Shown here: piece after piece, positions 8,828 through 16,497 of the stretch
How positions within the stretch are numbered: the stretch's first letter is position 1
Layout: each line of letters starts with the position of its first letter
Source: Terriglobia bacterium
GTDB taxonomy: Bacteria; Acidobacteriota; Terriglobia; Bryobacterales; Bryobacteraceae
Length of the DNA: 64,000 nucleotides
NCBI GenBank assembly: GCA_020073445.1
Contig: JAIQFE010000011.1
Coordinates: forward strand, 145,756-209,755
Direction of reading: 5' to 3'
Notes under the pieces: model-generated
Databases searched by the model: none
What the model was told of the DNA's origin: nothing
The model's input: the letters and a program-made list of their open reading frames with translations, nothing else
Program-made: the position numbers and the translations under genes

Positions 8828-9246
8828 ACTTGACTCGCAGTTCGATCGCCCTGTACATCGGCCTGGTGTTTATCAGCGGCGCCATTCTGGGAGGGTTCGG
8901 CGATCACGTGTATGGCACGTATCGTGTTTCACCGGCCAAGAGCGGCAAGGCACCCAAGAGTCCGGAAGATGTTCGTCGCGGGATTATTGACTTCTGGAAG
9001 AGTCATCTTAAACTGACGGACGATCAGGTCGTGAAGGTGGGTCTGATCATGGATGAAACTCGGGCCAGGATGGACGAAGTACATCGCGGAACGATACCTG
9101 CCCAACAGGAAATCCGGCGCGAGCAGATGGACAAGATGCGCGCGATGCTATCTCCCGAACAGAAGGTGGAATACGACCGTCTGCAGAAGGAGCGCGAGGA
9201 TCGAATGAAGAAGGGCGGCCCTCGCGGCGGCCCCGGCGGCTTCTGA
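8824..9246 (+). CDS. Spy/CpxP-like periplasmic sensor protein
   Basis: The 140-residue product has an N-terminal membrane anchor or signal (residues 8-25) and then a helical, charged domain: FWKSHLKLTDDQVVKVGLIM, a long helix with IPAQQEIRREQMDKMRAML, and SPEQKVEYDRLQKER. This is the LTxxQ-type layout of Spy/CpxP/zinc-resistance proteins, which bind misfolded proteins or metals in the periplasm and feed back on envelope-stress systems. The tail is Gly/Pro rich (GGPRGGPGGF). Translation is coupled to the anti-sigma gene. I infer that it supplies the periplasmic input of this sigma system. Confidence 0.68.
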   Translation: MNLTRSSIALYIGLVFISGAILGGFGDHVYGTYRVSPAKSGKAPKSPEDVRRGIIDFWKSHLKLTDDQVVKVGLIMDETRARMDEVHRGTIPAQQEIRREQMDKMRAMLSPEQKVEYDRLQKEREDRMKKGGPRGGPGGF

Positions 9247-9252
9247 CCTTTT

Positions 9253-9663
9253 TTGCTACGCCGCATTCTCCCTTACACCAGTTTTCTAATGGTTCTGGCC
9301 GCCCTCTATAGCGGCTGGATATTCTACTCCCGGCGCCAGGCTGCCGCGGAAGCGGAACGCGAAGCCCAGCAGAAATTAGCCGACGAGGAGCAAAGGGTGG
9401 TCTCCGGGTTCGGCGGTGACGAGCTCAAGATTCTGTCGTTTGGCGCGGCGAAGGGGGACGTATCCCCGGGAGAACGCGTAGTCTTGTGCTACGGCGTCTC
9501 GAACGCCACGCAAGTGAAGATCGAGCCGGGAGTGGAACCCATCAAGCCTGCGTTATCGCACTGCCTGAACGTGTTCCCCAAGCAAACGACGACTTACATA
9601 CTGAAGGCGGAAGACGCGAACGGGAACAGCAAGAGTGCGTCGTTGACGATCAGGGTCCGTTAA
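9253..9663 (+). CDS. Membrane-anchored protein with Ig-like fold
   Basis: The frame starts at TTG 7 bp after the Spy-like gene; an ATG at 9289 is an alternative start. The 136-residue protein has an N-terminal transmembrane helix (about residues 8-27), a charged Ala/Glu-rich helix and a beta-rich domain (LKILSFGAAKGDVSPGERV, CYGVSNATQVKIEPG, TTTYILKAEDANG) that reads like a bacterial Ig-like module. Two cysteines in the domain could form a disulfide. It is probably the last gene of the sigma operon. Function unknown. Confidence 0.55.
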   Translation: MLRRILPYTSFLMVLAALYSGWIFYSRRQAAAEAEREAQQKLADEEQRVVSGFGGDELKILSFGAAKGDVSPGERVVLCYGVSNATQVKIEPGVEPIKPALSHCLNVFPKQTTTYILKAEDANGNSKSASLTIRVR

Positions 9664-9668
9664 GGCGC

Positions 9669-9926
9669 TTAAGAAACGGGGACCGGCTTCTTTTTGGCTG
9701 CGGCAGCCGCGGCTTGGGCGTCGCGGACCTTCTGATACTTCTTTTGGAACCGGTCGACGCGGCCTTCGGTGTCGATCAGCTTCTGCTTCCCTGTAAAGAA
9801 CGGGTGGCAGGCGGAGCAAATTTCGACGCGGATGTCGCCCTTATGAGCCGAGCGCGTCTTGAACGTGTGCCCGCAAGCGCAGACGACGTTGATTTCTTCG
9901 TAGGCGGGGTGAATTCCAGCTTTCAT
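9669..9926 (-). CDS. rpmE: 50S ribosomal protein L31
   Basis: The product is bacterial L31 of 85 residues, opening [19 protein letters not shown]. Cysteines at 16, 18, 37 and 40 form the CxC...CxxC zinc ribbon of the C+ type. After the conserved [19 protein letters not shown] segment it has an Ala/Lys-rich tail ([14 protein letters not shown]), an extension common in some phyla. The in-frame upstream codons to 9974 are rejected because L31 begins at MKAGIHP. The gene converges with the Ig-like protein gene (5 bp apart). The 312-bp interval before its start holds strong RNA secondary structure, which may be regulatory. Confidence 0.96.
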   Translation of the reverse strand: MKAGIHPAYEEINVVCACGHTFKTRSAHKGDIRVEICSACHPFFTGKQKLIDTEGRVDRFQKKYQKVRDAQAAAAAAKKKPVPVS

Positions 9927-9961
9927 GGGAAATTTCAATATACCACAAGCTCTAGACACAC

Positions 9962-9998
9962 AAAACCCCGCCAACGGCTTTTGAGGGCCGCAGCGGGG
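9962..9998 (-). terminator. Strong hairpin with T-run on the minus strand, ahead of rpmE
   Basis: Read on the minus strand, CCCCGC and GCGGGG enclose a second stem (GCGGC/GCCGT) and are followed by TTTTG. It lies 36 bp upstream of the rpmE start codon, so it could be an attenuator in the rpmE leader or the end of a minus-strand small RNA. Confidence 0.45.
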
Positions 9999-10102
9999 CT
10001 CTGTGATCGTTTATCAGACTCTCTTCGCGTTGAGGGGGCCGTTCCACAGGAGCAGCGGCCTCGACACTGATCGAAACCTGAACGTTAGCGGGTCGACTTT
10101 AA

Positions 10103-10141
10103 CAGTCGGCCACCTCACGCGTGGTTTGAGTACTGTTTTTT
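10103..10141 (+). terminator. Rho-independent-like terminator
   Basis: CAGT at 10103 pairs with ACTG ending at 10135, and inside it CCAC pairs with GTGG. A run of six T follows (10136-10141). It lies 98 bp upstream of the chosen start of the beta-oxidation gene, so it would end a transcript arising in the intergenic region. Confidence 0.45.
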
Positions 10142-10238
10142 CTACTGCCAGATGACATTAGACTGGACCACCTCCTTCCTCAGTGATGCCTTCATCTTAA
10201 GACCTGCCCACAAAAGTGTCAAGCTAGAAACGACAGAC

Positions 10239-12278
10239 ATGGAAACATTCGTTACTTACTCTGTTCAAGGCGATATCGGCGTCATCACCATCGACAATCC
10301 GCCTGTGAACGCGCTCAGTTCCGCCGTGCTCGAAGGCCTTAGAACCGCGTTCGATGCTCTGGAGAAACACACGGACGTGCGTGCGATTGTCGTGATGGGA
10401 AGCGGGCGGACGTTCGTAGCTGGTGCGGACATCAACGAGCTTGCCGAGATCCACGCTGGTATTGGACAGATGCCACCGTTTCATCCGGTGCTCAACGCGA
10501 TCGAGAATTGCACCAAGCCTGTGATCATGGCGATTCACGGTATGGCGCTCGGGGGCGGTCTGGAATTGGCGATGGCCGGACACTATCGGGTGGCGACTCC
10601 GGACGCGCAGGTCGGGCAGCCGGAAGTGAAGATCGGGCTGATTCCGGGCGCGGGCGGGACGCAGCGGCTGCCGAGACTAGCTGGCGTTGCAGAGGCGGCC
10701 GAGATGTGTGCCTTCGGCGACAGCATCCCGACGGACGTGGCTAAGGACTGGGGCATCCTCGATTGGATCGTCAAAGGCGATCTTCGCGAAGGCGCGATTG
10801 AGTTCGCCCATGAGGTCATGGGACAGCCCGTCTGGAAAACACGCGACCGGGATGATAAGCTGATCCCCACCGAAGCTCTGGCCGCTCTGCGCGCGCAATG
10901 CAAGCGGAGTCGTCGCAATCTGATTGCTCCCCTTGCCGCGATTGACGCCGTGGAACTTGCGATTACCACGTCGTTCGATGAGGGTCTCAGGAGGGAAGCC
11001 GAGATCTTTGAGCGATGCTTGTTCTCAGACCAATGCAAGGCTTTGATTTACGCGTTTTTCGCCGAGCGCGCGGTGGCCAAGGTCCCGGACATTCCCAAGG
11101 ACACGGCTCTTTATGCGATCCGGAGTGCGGGCGTAATTGGGGCGGGCACCATGGGCGGCGGAATCGCAATGGCCCTCGCCAATGCCGGCATTCCCGTCCG
11201 GGTCAAGGACACCGAGCAGGCGGCACTCGATCGCGGCTTGGCGACCATTCGCAAGAACTACGAAAGATCGGTCAAAAGCGGACGGCTCACGACGGCCGCC
11301 GCGGAAGAACGGATTGCTAGGATTTCGCCCCAGCTCGGCTGGGAGGGCTTCGACCAAGTCGACATCATCATCGAAGCGGTGTTCGAATCGATGGCTCTCA
11401 AGAAGCAGGTGTTCGCGGAGATCGATAAGATCGCCAAACGCGAGTGCGTGTTGGCTTCGAATACTTCGACGCTGGACATCGACGCGATCGCCGCGGTGAC
11501 GTCGAGGCCGGAGATGGTGATCGGCACCCACTTCTTCAGCCCCGCGAATGTGATGCGGCTGGTCGAGATCGTGCGGGGGAAGGCCACGGAGAAGCCGGTG
11601 ATCGCGACCGCCATGGCGCTGGCGAAAACTCTCAAGAAGGTCGGAGTGGTGGTGCGGAACGGATTTGGCTTCGTCGGCAACCGTATGGTGTTCCCATACA
11701 TGAATGAAGCGCAGTTTCTGGTAGAAGAGGGCGCGACGCCCGAACAAGTGGATCGCGCGCTCACCGATTTCGGAATGGCTATGGGCCCTCTGGCAATGGC
11801 CGATATGAGCGGGATCGACGTGTTTTGGCGAATTGAGCAGGAGTTCCCGCCTCGCACTGGTACGAAAGCGCCGGAAGCGATCGCGAAACTCTACGCGGCG
11901 GGACGTTATGGCCAGAAGACTGGAGCAGGTTTCTATCGCTACGACGAAAATCGCAAACCGGTTCCCGATCCCGACGTTTTCAAATTGGTGCAGAAGGACA
12001 CGCGATCGATTTCTGACGAGGAAATCGTCGAGCGGTGCATCTACGCGCTGATCAATGAAGGCTTCAAGGTGCTTGAGGAAGGCATCGCGTCGCGAGCGGT
12101 GGATATCGACGTCATTTACCTGACCGGTTATGGTTTCCCGGCGTATCGCGGCGGGCCGATGTTCTACGCTGACTTGGTGGGCCTCAAAAAGATTCACGCC
12201 CGCGTAGTCGAGTTCGGATGGACCCCGGCGGCGCTGCTTATTTCTGCAAGCCGCCTCGCCGCAAATGAACGCACATGA
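10239..12278 (+). CDS. fadJ: Bifunctional enoyl-CoA hydratase / 3-hydroxyacyl-CoA dehydrogenase
   Basis: The 679-residue enzyme catalyses two steps of beta-oxidation: hydration of trans-2-enoyl-CoA and NAD-dependent oxidation of L-3-hydroxyacyl-CoA. The crotonase domain (about 1-190) has the oxyanion-hole motifs GSGRTFVAGADI and HGMALGGGLELAMAGHY and the catalytic region QPEVKIGLIPGAGGTQRLPR. The dehydrogenase domain starts near 290 with VIGAGTMGGGIA, the NAD-binding motif, and includes ASNTSTLDI and GTHFFSPA. Length and order match the FadB/FadJ/L-PBE group. The ATG at 10239 gives METFVTYSVQGDIGV, whereas the longer frame adds an unlikely leader containing the end of a structured region. It is translationally coupled (ATGA) to a methyltransferase. 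No thiolase is adjacent. Confidence 0.92.
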   Translation: METFVTYSVQGDIGVITIDNPPVNALSSAVLEGLRTAFDALEKHTDVRAIVVMGSGRTFVAGADINELAEIHAGIGQMPPFHPVLNAIENCTKPVIMAIHGMALGGGLELAMAGHYRVATPDAQVGQPEVKIGLIPGAGGTQRLPRLAGVAEAAEMCAFGDSIPTDVAKDWGILDWIVKGDLREGAIEFAHEVMGQPVWKTRDRDDKLIPTEALAALRAQCKRSRRNLIAPLAAIDAVELAITTSFDEGLRREAEIFERCLFSDQCKALIYAFFAERAVAKVPDIPKDTALYAIRSAGVIGAGTMGGGIAMALANAGIPVRVKDTEQAALDRGLATIRKNYERSVKSGRLTTAAAEERIARISPQLGWEGFDQVDIIIEAVFESMALKKQVFAEIDKIAKRECVLASNTSTLDIDAIAAVTSRPEMVIGTHFFSPANVMRLVEIVRGKATEKPVIATAMALAKTLKKVGVVVRNGFGFVGNRMVFPYMNEAQFLVEEGATPEQVDRALTDFGMAMGPLAMADMSGIDVFWRIEQEFPPRTGTKAPEAIAKLYAAGRYGQKTGAGFYRYDENRKPVPDPDVFKLVQKDTRSISDEEIVERCIYALINEGFKVLEEGIASRAVDIDVIYLTGYGFPAYRGGPMFYADLVGLKKIHARVVEFGWTPAALLISASRLAANERT

Positions 12279-13066
12279 ACGCGAATTACGACGCTCACCC
12301 TGAGATTGGCGAGTTGTACGATCACATTCCCCTGTATCGGGATCGCAAGGATGTGGCGTTCTATGTCGATCTTTGCCGCGCCGCTAAAGGCGAGGTGCTC
12401 GAACTCGGCTGCGGCACGGGCCGGATCCTGATTCCGGCAGCCGAATCGGGGTGCGCCATCACAGGCCTCGACCAATCGGGTTCCATGATGGATCGATGCC
12501 GGACGAAGTTGCGGGCATTGACTCCTGAAGTTCAGAACCGTATAACGCTCATCGAAGCGGACATGACAAGCTTTTCCCTCGGCCGCACATTCGCGCTTGC
12601 CACAGTTCCGTTTCGCCCACTTCAGCACCTGATAAGTGTCGAAGAGCAACTGAGTTTTCTAGCGTGCGTGCACCGGCACCTCCGGCCCGGAGGGAAGCTG
12701 GCCCTGGATGTCTTCAACCCAAATCTTCAGGCGCTCGCCAGCGCCATCCACCCTGATGAGATCGAGGACACTGCGGAGCTGGCCATGGCGGATGGGCGCA
12801 CAATGCGCCGCATGTACCGGATAACCGCTAAACATCCCGCTGAGCAAACCAACGATATCGAGCTGATCTACTATGTTCGTGATGCCGCCGGCGCTATTAA
12901 GCGAATCGTGCAGGCGTTCCCCATGCGGTACTTCTTTCGTTTTGAATTGGAGCACCTCATGGCGCGGGCGGGATTCGAAATAACCGAGCTCTACGGCAGC
13001 CTCGACCGGTCGCCGTTCACGGATTCGTCTCTCGAAATGATCGTGATCGCGACGCGGAAAGACTGA
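12275..13066 (+). CDS. Class I SAM-dependent methyltransferase
   Basis: The 263-residue protein has a Rossmann methyltransferase core. Motif I is VLELGCGTGRILIP near residues 46-59, followed by an acidic residue after strand 2 (ITGLDQSGSMM) and a later beta-hairpin region with FELEHLMARAGFEITELYG, typical of the Methyltransf_25/11 group. The substrate is unknown. Its ATG overlaps the stop of the beta-oxidation gene, so the two proteins are probably made together, but I see no known pathway link. Confidence 0.82.
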   Translation: MNANYDAHPEIGELYDHIPLYRDRKDVAFYVDLCRAAKGEVLELGCGTGRILIPAAESGCAITGLDQSGSMMDRCRTKLRALTPEVQNRITLIEADMTSFSLGRTFALATVPFRPLQHLISVEEQLSFLACVHRHLRPGGKLALDVFNPNLQALASAIHPDEIEDTAELAMADGRTMRRMYRITAKHPAEQTNDIELIYYVRDAAGAIKRIVQAFPMRYFFRFELEHLMARAGFEITELYGSLDRSPFTDSSLEMIVIATRKD

Positions 13067-13080
13067 TCCCTGAGCGGAAT

Positions 13081-13197
13081 CTATCTCTTCTTATCGTCGT
13101 TGGCGAACCACTTCACCCACTTGGTGGGCGGAAAGACGAACAAGCCAATCAGCGCGATGATGCAGAAAAAGACAAACAGCAAAACGGCAAGTGCCAT
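13081..13197 (-). CDS. 38-residue single-pass membrane protein
   Basis: A short frame encodes a hydrophobic helix (ALAVLLFVFFCIIALIGLFVF) followed by a basic/aromatic tail PPTKWVKWFANDDKKR. A GGAGG sequence lies 4 nt before the ATG. The positive-outside-helix tail suggests an N-out, C-in or hairpin-free anchor. The family is not recognised. A longer frame to 13347 lacks support because it overlaps ogt. Confidence 0.5.
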   Translation of the reverse strand: MALAVLLFVFFCIIALIGLFVFPPTKWVKWFANDDKKR

Positions 13198-13221
13198 GTC
13201 CCTCCATCTTATACTGTGGCT

Positions 13222-13713
13222 ATGAAGTACTGTTACACCGATAGCCCGATCGGCCCTTTGCTGATCGCAGGCGATGAAGACGCCATTCATCTGATCGGGT
13301 TTCCCAAGAACGGCAAGCCCCATAAGCCGGAGGCGGGGTGGACCCAATCCATGAGCGGTCCGCTGGCGGAAGCGGTGCGGCAGTTACGCGAGTACTTCGC
13401 GGGGCAGCGAAAGGATTTCGATCTCCCCCTGGCGCCCGAAGGCACGGACTTCCAGCGCAAGGTGTGGCGAAAGCTGCAAGAGATCCCCTACGGAGAAACG
13501 ATCTCGTATGGCGAGCTGGCCAAACGCGTGGGGAATCCCAAGGCGTCGCGCGCGGTGGGGTCGGCGAACGGCAAGAACCGGATTCCGATCGTGATCCCGT
13601 GCCACCGCGTGATCGCGGGTGACGGCGGGCTGGGAGGATTCGGCGGCGGGCTCACCGTTAAAGAAAAGCTATTGGCAATCGAGAGGGCGCCGCTCGCCAA
13701 GTCGGCGGTCTAG
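13222..13713 (+). CDS. ogt: Methylated-DNA--[protein]-cysteine S-methyltransferase
   Basis: This suicide DNA repair protein moves the O6-alkyl group from guanine to its own cysteine. The active-site motif IPCHRVIAGDGGLGGFGGGL is intact, with the acceptor Cys at about residue 127 of 163. Upstream are GTDFQRKVWRKLQEIPYGETISYGELAKRVG with the Arg finger and winged-helix DNA-binding part, and GNPKASRAVG. Length fits Ogt/MGMT. Two starts are possible, GTG 13216 and ATG 13222; I use the ATG because the family usually starts close to the first beta strand. The stop overlaps the convergent coiled-coil gene by 4 bp. Confidence 0.93.
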   Translation: MKYCYTDSPIGPLLIAGDEDAIHLIGFPKNGKPHKPEAGWTQSMSGPLAEAVRQLREYFAGQRKDFDLPLAPEGTDFQRKVWRKLQEIPYGETISYGELAKRVGNPKASRAVGSANGKNRIPIVIPCHRVIAGDGGLGGFGGGLTVKEKLLAIERAPLAKSAV

Positions 13714-14030
13714 CGGCTTCGCTTGGGGCCGTGGCCGTTTCCGCCGGTGTGCCCGTTCCCAGCGCTGCGGAGGAACGTGTCCATTCGTTTGCCGAGCGAT
13801 TTGATGTCGGCCGAGTTTCGCATCACGATCTTCATGCCCGATACAACGAGCTTGCGCGTGGCCTCTATCTGCTTATCCGCGCGGTCCATGCGCTTTTCGG
13901 CCGCATCCATCCGCTTGTCAGCCGCATTCATGCGGCGATTGAAGCGAGCCTCGGCCTGCTCGCCACGTTGGGCCGTTCGTTCCAGAATGGCCCAAACCTC
14001 GTCAAACCTGCTCTGAACTTGCCGATCCAT
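13710..14030 (-). CDS. Coiled-coil protein with heptad repeats
   Basis: The 106-residue product is one long helix: FDEVWAILERTAQRGEQAEARF, then near-repeats of 'NAADKRMDAAEKRMDRADKQ' type seven-residue units, then a short hydrophobic patch (VVSGMKIVM) and a Gly/His-rich tail GNGHTGGNGHG. Heptads with Met/Ala at core positions suggest a homo-oligomeric coiled coil. No enzyme motif is present. The His-rich tail could bind metal. It sits 16 bp downstream of the ABC permease gene on the same strand and may be its last cistron. Confidence 0.6.
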   Translation of the reverse strand: MDRQVQSRFDEVWAILERTAQRGEQAEARFNRRMNAADKRMDAAEKRMDRADKQIEATRKLVVSGMKIVMRNSADIKSLGKRMDTFLRSAGNGHTGGNGHGPKRSR

Positions 14031-14046
14031 TCTCTCGAAGTGTAAC

Positions 14047-15651
14047 TCAGGTGGTAATCGGACCCTCGCCGCGCGAGAGTGCGGTGACCATCTGTTCCTT
14101 CAATTGCCCGGCTGCGGCCACGGCGGAGTCGAGCGACAGTTTGTAGACGACGGCCCCGATCGCCGCATCCACAGCCAGGACGGCGAAGAACGCAGCCTCG
14201 CTGGCAAACGCGTATCGAGCCAGGTAGGCCAGGGCGACCGGCACAAAAGCAATCGGGTAAATCAGGAAAAGGATCGCCTGCACACGGCCGGACGCTCCGG
14301 AGCGGAATGAGGCCGCCGGATTCATCGCGCGCGGCTGACGAATGGAGAGATGGTTGCCCGCGGCCAGCAGGAAGATGCTGACCACCCCCGCCACTCCGAA
14401 AGACTCGGCCAAGGTGCGCGGGCGCAGAGGCATTCCCAACAATCCGCACACCAGGGCGATGACTCCAATCTCCAGGGCAATGAAGAACAACGCGCTCAGG
14501 TTCTTCCCGATCATGACGCGTGAAAACGCGACGGGTGCCAGAAAATAGAACTGGGCGGCCGAGCGGTCGAATCCGAAAGAGTTCCAGAAACACGCTTCGC
14601 TAAGCAGCAGCAGTGAGTACACGCTGACCACGGTCAGGTAATTTGAGCCGAGGAATGATCGTGAGCTGTCCTGACCGCCCAGGGCCACCGGCAGCCAGAT
14701 CAGCAGGCCGAACGTGAATCCCATGAGGAACACCAGACGGAATCGCGGCGAGCGCGTCAGGAAACGCACTTCCTTTTCGACCAGCGCGCCTAATGGATCG
14801 CCCAGAAGCATGGACGGCAACCGGAAGAATCGTTCGACGAATTGCTCTCGAACGCCCGAAATGGCGGATCCGCTCGACGAACGCGCGGATGCGGCGTCGA
14901 CATCGAAGAAGATGGTGCGGCGGAACTGCCAGTAGCTGAGGAGCCCGGCGGTGGCCAGCCACGCGATGAGGATCGCCAGGGACCGGAGTTGCCCACGTCC
15001 TTGAAGAAAATCCGCCGTCGCCGTCCAGGGCCAGCCGGGCCACGATCCACGCGCCATTAAGGCGCGAAACCGGCCCGAAGATTCAGTCCCTGGAGTGAAC
15101 AGAAGCCTCGGCAGCGACGCAGCCAGTATCAGAAGAAAGAATGCCGCCTCACGGATGCGCCGCCGGGCGAGAAGACGCGCGATGGTGTCGCGCGATCCAA
15201 CCCCCAGCACCAGGTTGAACGCCGCGAAGGGCACCAATCCCAGCGCATTCCAGGCATGCAGCGTGGGATTCCGTATAATCCCGATCCCCGCGCCGATCAG
15301 GACGAGAACCACCTCGACGGCCACCGTGACGCGGAGCATCACCTCGAGTGCGAAGAATTGCTTGATCGGAACGGGATAGGCCTGGAGCTTGCGAAGATCG
15401 AGCGAGGCTCCAGAAGCGGCCATCAGCACCGGGACCACCTGCCAGTAGAGGAAGACCAGCAGAAAGACTCCCGACAAACTGGCGGACAGCGGCGAGCTGG
15501 TCAGCAGCATGACGGCGAACGCGGCGGCGATCCAGAATCCATACCAGATCACGCCGACAAATGCGCTCCAGCCGATGCCCCGCCGCAGGAAGGAGTTGCG
15601 CAGCGAACGCCATTGGCCCCAGAGGATCGCGCGGGCCTGATTCATTCCCAT
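14047..15651 (-). CDS. ABC transporter permease (multi-spanning)
   Basis: The 534-residue membrane protein has about twelve hydrophobic helices, in two halves separated by a charged region around residue 270 (FVERFFRLPSMLLGDPLGALVEKEVRFLTRSPRFR). This layout is seen in large ABC-2 like export permeases. It lies 15 bp downstream of an ATP-binding subunit, so both probably form an exporter in the inner membrane. The substrate is unknown. No periplasmic binding protein is nearby, which argues for export rather than import. Confidence 0.75.
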   Translation of the reverse strand: MGMNQARAILWGQWRSLRNSFLRRGIGWSAFVGVIWYGFWIAAAFAVMLLTSSPLSASLSGVFLLVFLYWQVVPVLMAASGASLDLRKLQAYPVPIKQFFALEVMLRVTVAVEVVLVLIGAGIGIIRNPTLHAWNALGLVPFAAFNLVLGVGSRDTIARLLARRRIREAAFFLLILAASLPRLLFTPGTESSGRFRALMARGSWPGWPWTATADFLQGRGQLRSLAILIAWLATAGLLSYWQFRRTIFFDVDAASARSSSGSAISGVREQFVERFFRLPSMLLGDPLGALVEKEVRFLTRSPRFRLVFLMGFTFGLLIWLPVALGGQDSSRSFLGSNYLTVVSVYSLLLLSEACFWNSFGFDRSAAQFYFLAPVAFSRVMIGKNLSALFFIALEIGVIALVCGLLGMPLRPRTLAESFGVAGVVSIFLLAAGNHLSIRQPRAMNPAASFRSGASGRVQAILFLIYPIAFVPVALAYLARYAFASEAAFFAVLAVDAAIGAVVYKLSLDSAVAAAGQLKEQMVTALSRGEGPITT

Positions 15652-15666
15652 GTTTTCACGACGGGT

Positions 15667-16437
15667 TCACAGCCAATCCAGAGTTTCGCGCATGGTGCCG
15701 ATGCCCACGGCGCGAACGAACGCGTCTTCCAAAGTCTTCGACGATCCGCGCAGTTCGTCCATGGAGCCTTCCTGCACCAGCTTGCCTTCGTTGATGATCG
15801 CGACCCGGTCGCACAGGCGCTCCACCACTTCCAATACATGTGACGTAAGAAAGATCGTCGCGCCGTGGCGGACCTGGTCGAGCAGGATATCTTTCATCAA
15901 TCGCGCGCCGACCGCGTCCACGCCTTCAAACGGCTCATCCATCAGGAAAAGCTGGGGCCGGTGGATCAACGCGGCCGCCATCGCCACGCGCTTGCGCATT
16001 CCCTTCGAATACTCGGCGATCAGCTTGCGCGACGCATCGCCCAGCTCGAACAGGTTCAGCAGCTCCTGGCTGCGTTCTCTCGCAACGGCGCGCTCCAGGC
16101 CGTAGATGCGGCCGACGAATTCGATGAACTCGCCGCCGGTGAGGTGATCGAACAGCAGGGATTCGTCGGGAACCAGTCCGATCTGACGCTTGATCGCCAG
16201 GCCCTCCTCCGGCATCGGCAGCCCGAGCAGACGGATGGAGCCCGAGGTAGGCGTCGCCAGGCCCATCAGCATCTTGATGGTGGTGGTTTTGCCGGCGCCG
16301 TTGGGTCCCAGGAAGCCGAAGAAACAGCCGCGCGGAACGCTGAGGGTGAGTCCATCCACGGCGGCCTTCTGGTCGTACAGCTTCCGGAGATCTTTAACTT
16401 CGATGGCCGGCGCCGTATCCCGAGAGAAGTCGGACAT
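15667..16437 (-). CDS. ABC transporter ATP-binding subunit (export type)
   Basis: A 256-residue nucleotide-binding domain with Walker A GPNGAGKTTTIKML (about residues 46-59), Q-loop/aromatic region RQIGLVPDESLLF, signature EYSKGMRKRVAMAAAL, Walker B QLFLMDEPFEGVDA and H-loop TIFLTSHVLE. The signature reads SKGMR rather than SGGQ, as is common in the NatA/EcsA-like drug and antibiotic exporter group. It pairs with the permease encoded downstream. Confidence 0.9.
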   Translation of the reverse strand: MSDFSRDTAPAIEVKDLRKLYDQKAAVDGLTLSVPRGCFFGFLGPNGAGKTTTIKMLMGLATPTSGSIRLLGLPMPEEGLAIKRQIGLVPDESLLFDHLTGGEFIEFVGRIYGLERAVARERSQELLNLFELGDASRKLIAEYSKGMRKRVAMAAALIHRPQLFLMDEPFEGVDAVGARLMKDILLDQVRHGATIFLTSHVLEVVERLCDRVAIINEGKLVQEGSMDELRGSSKTLEDAFVRAVGIGTMRETLDWL

Positions 16438-16497
16438 GCTTCTCTCCTATGTTAACTATTCGACGCCGAACGCCCGCAACACGGGGCGGTCCTCCCG

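Larger units (their letters stand above)
9960..10141 (+). ncRNA. Candidate structured non-coding RNA of about 180 nt
   Basis: The 312-bp interval between rpmE and the beta-oxidation gene contains no reading frame I can support but is rich in nested pairing. A hairpin closes with CCCCGC (9966-9971) and GCGGGG (9993-9998), with an inner CGGC/GCCG. GTTTATCAG (10009-10017) pairs with CTGATCGAAAC (10067-10077) with a 2-nt bulge. Inside it GGCCG (10037-10041) pairs with CGGCC (10055-10059). A terminator-like hairpin plus six T follows at 10103-10141. GAGGGGGCCG (10032-10041) could instead pair with CGGCCACCTC (10107-10116), giving a mutually exclusive fold. The strand is uncertain because the minus strand also ends in a hairpin with a T-run. 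I do not recognise the family; size alone would allow 6S RNA. Confidence 0.35.

Noticed and set aside
10152..10238. Longer N-terminus of the beta-oxidation enzyme
   Set aside because: Family members start at the crotonase domain; the extra part has no homology-like features and lies just after a terminator-like hairpin.
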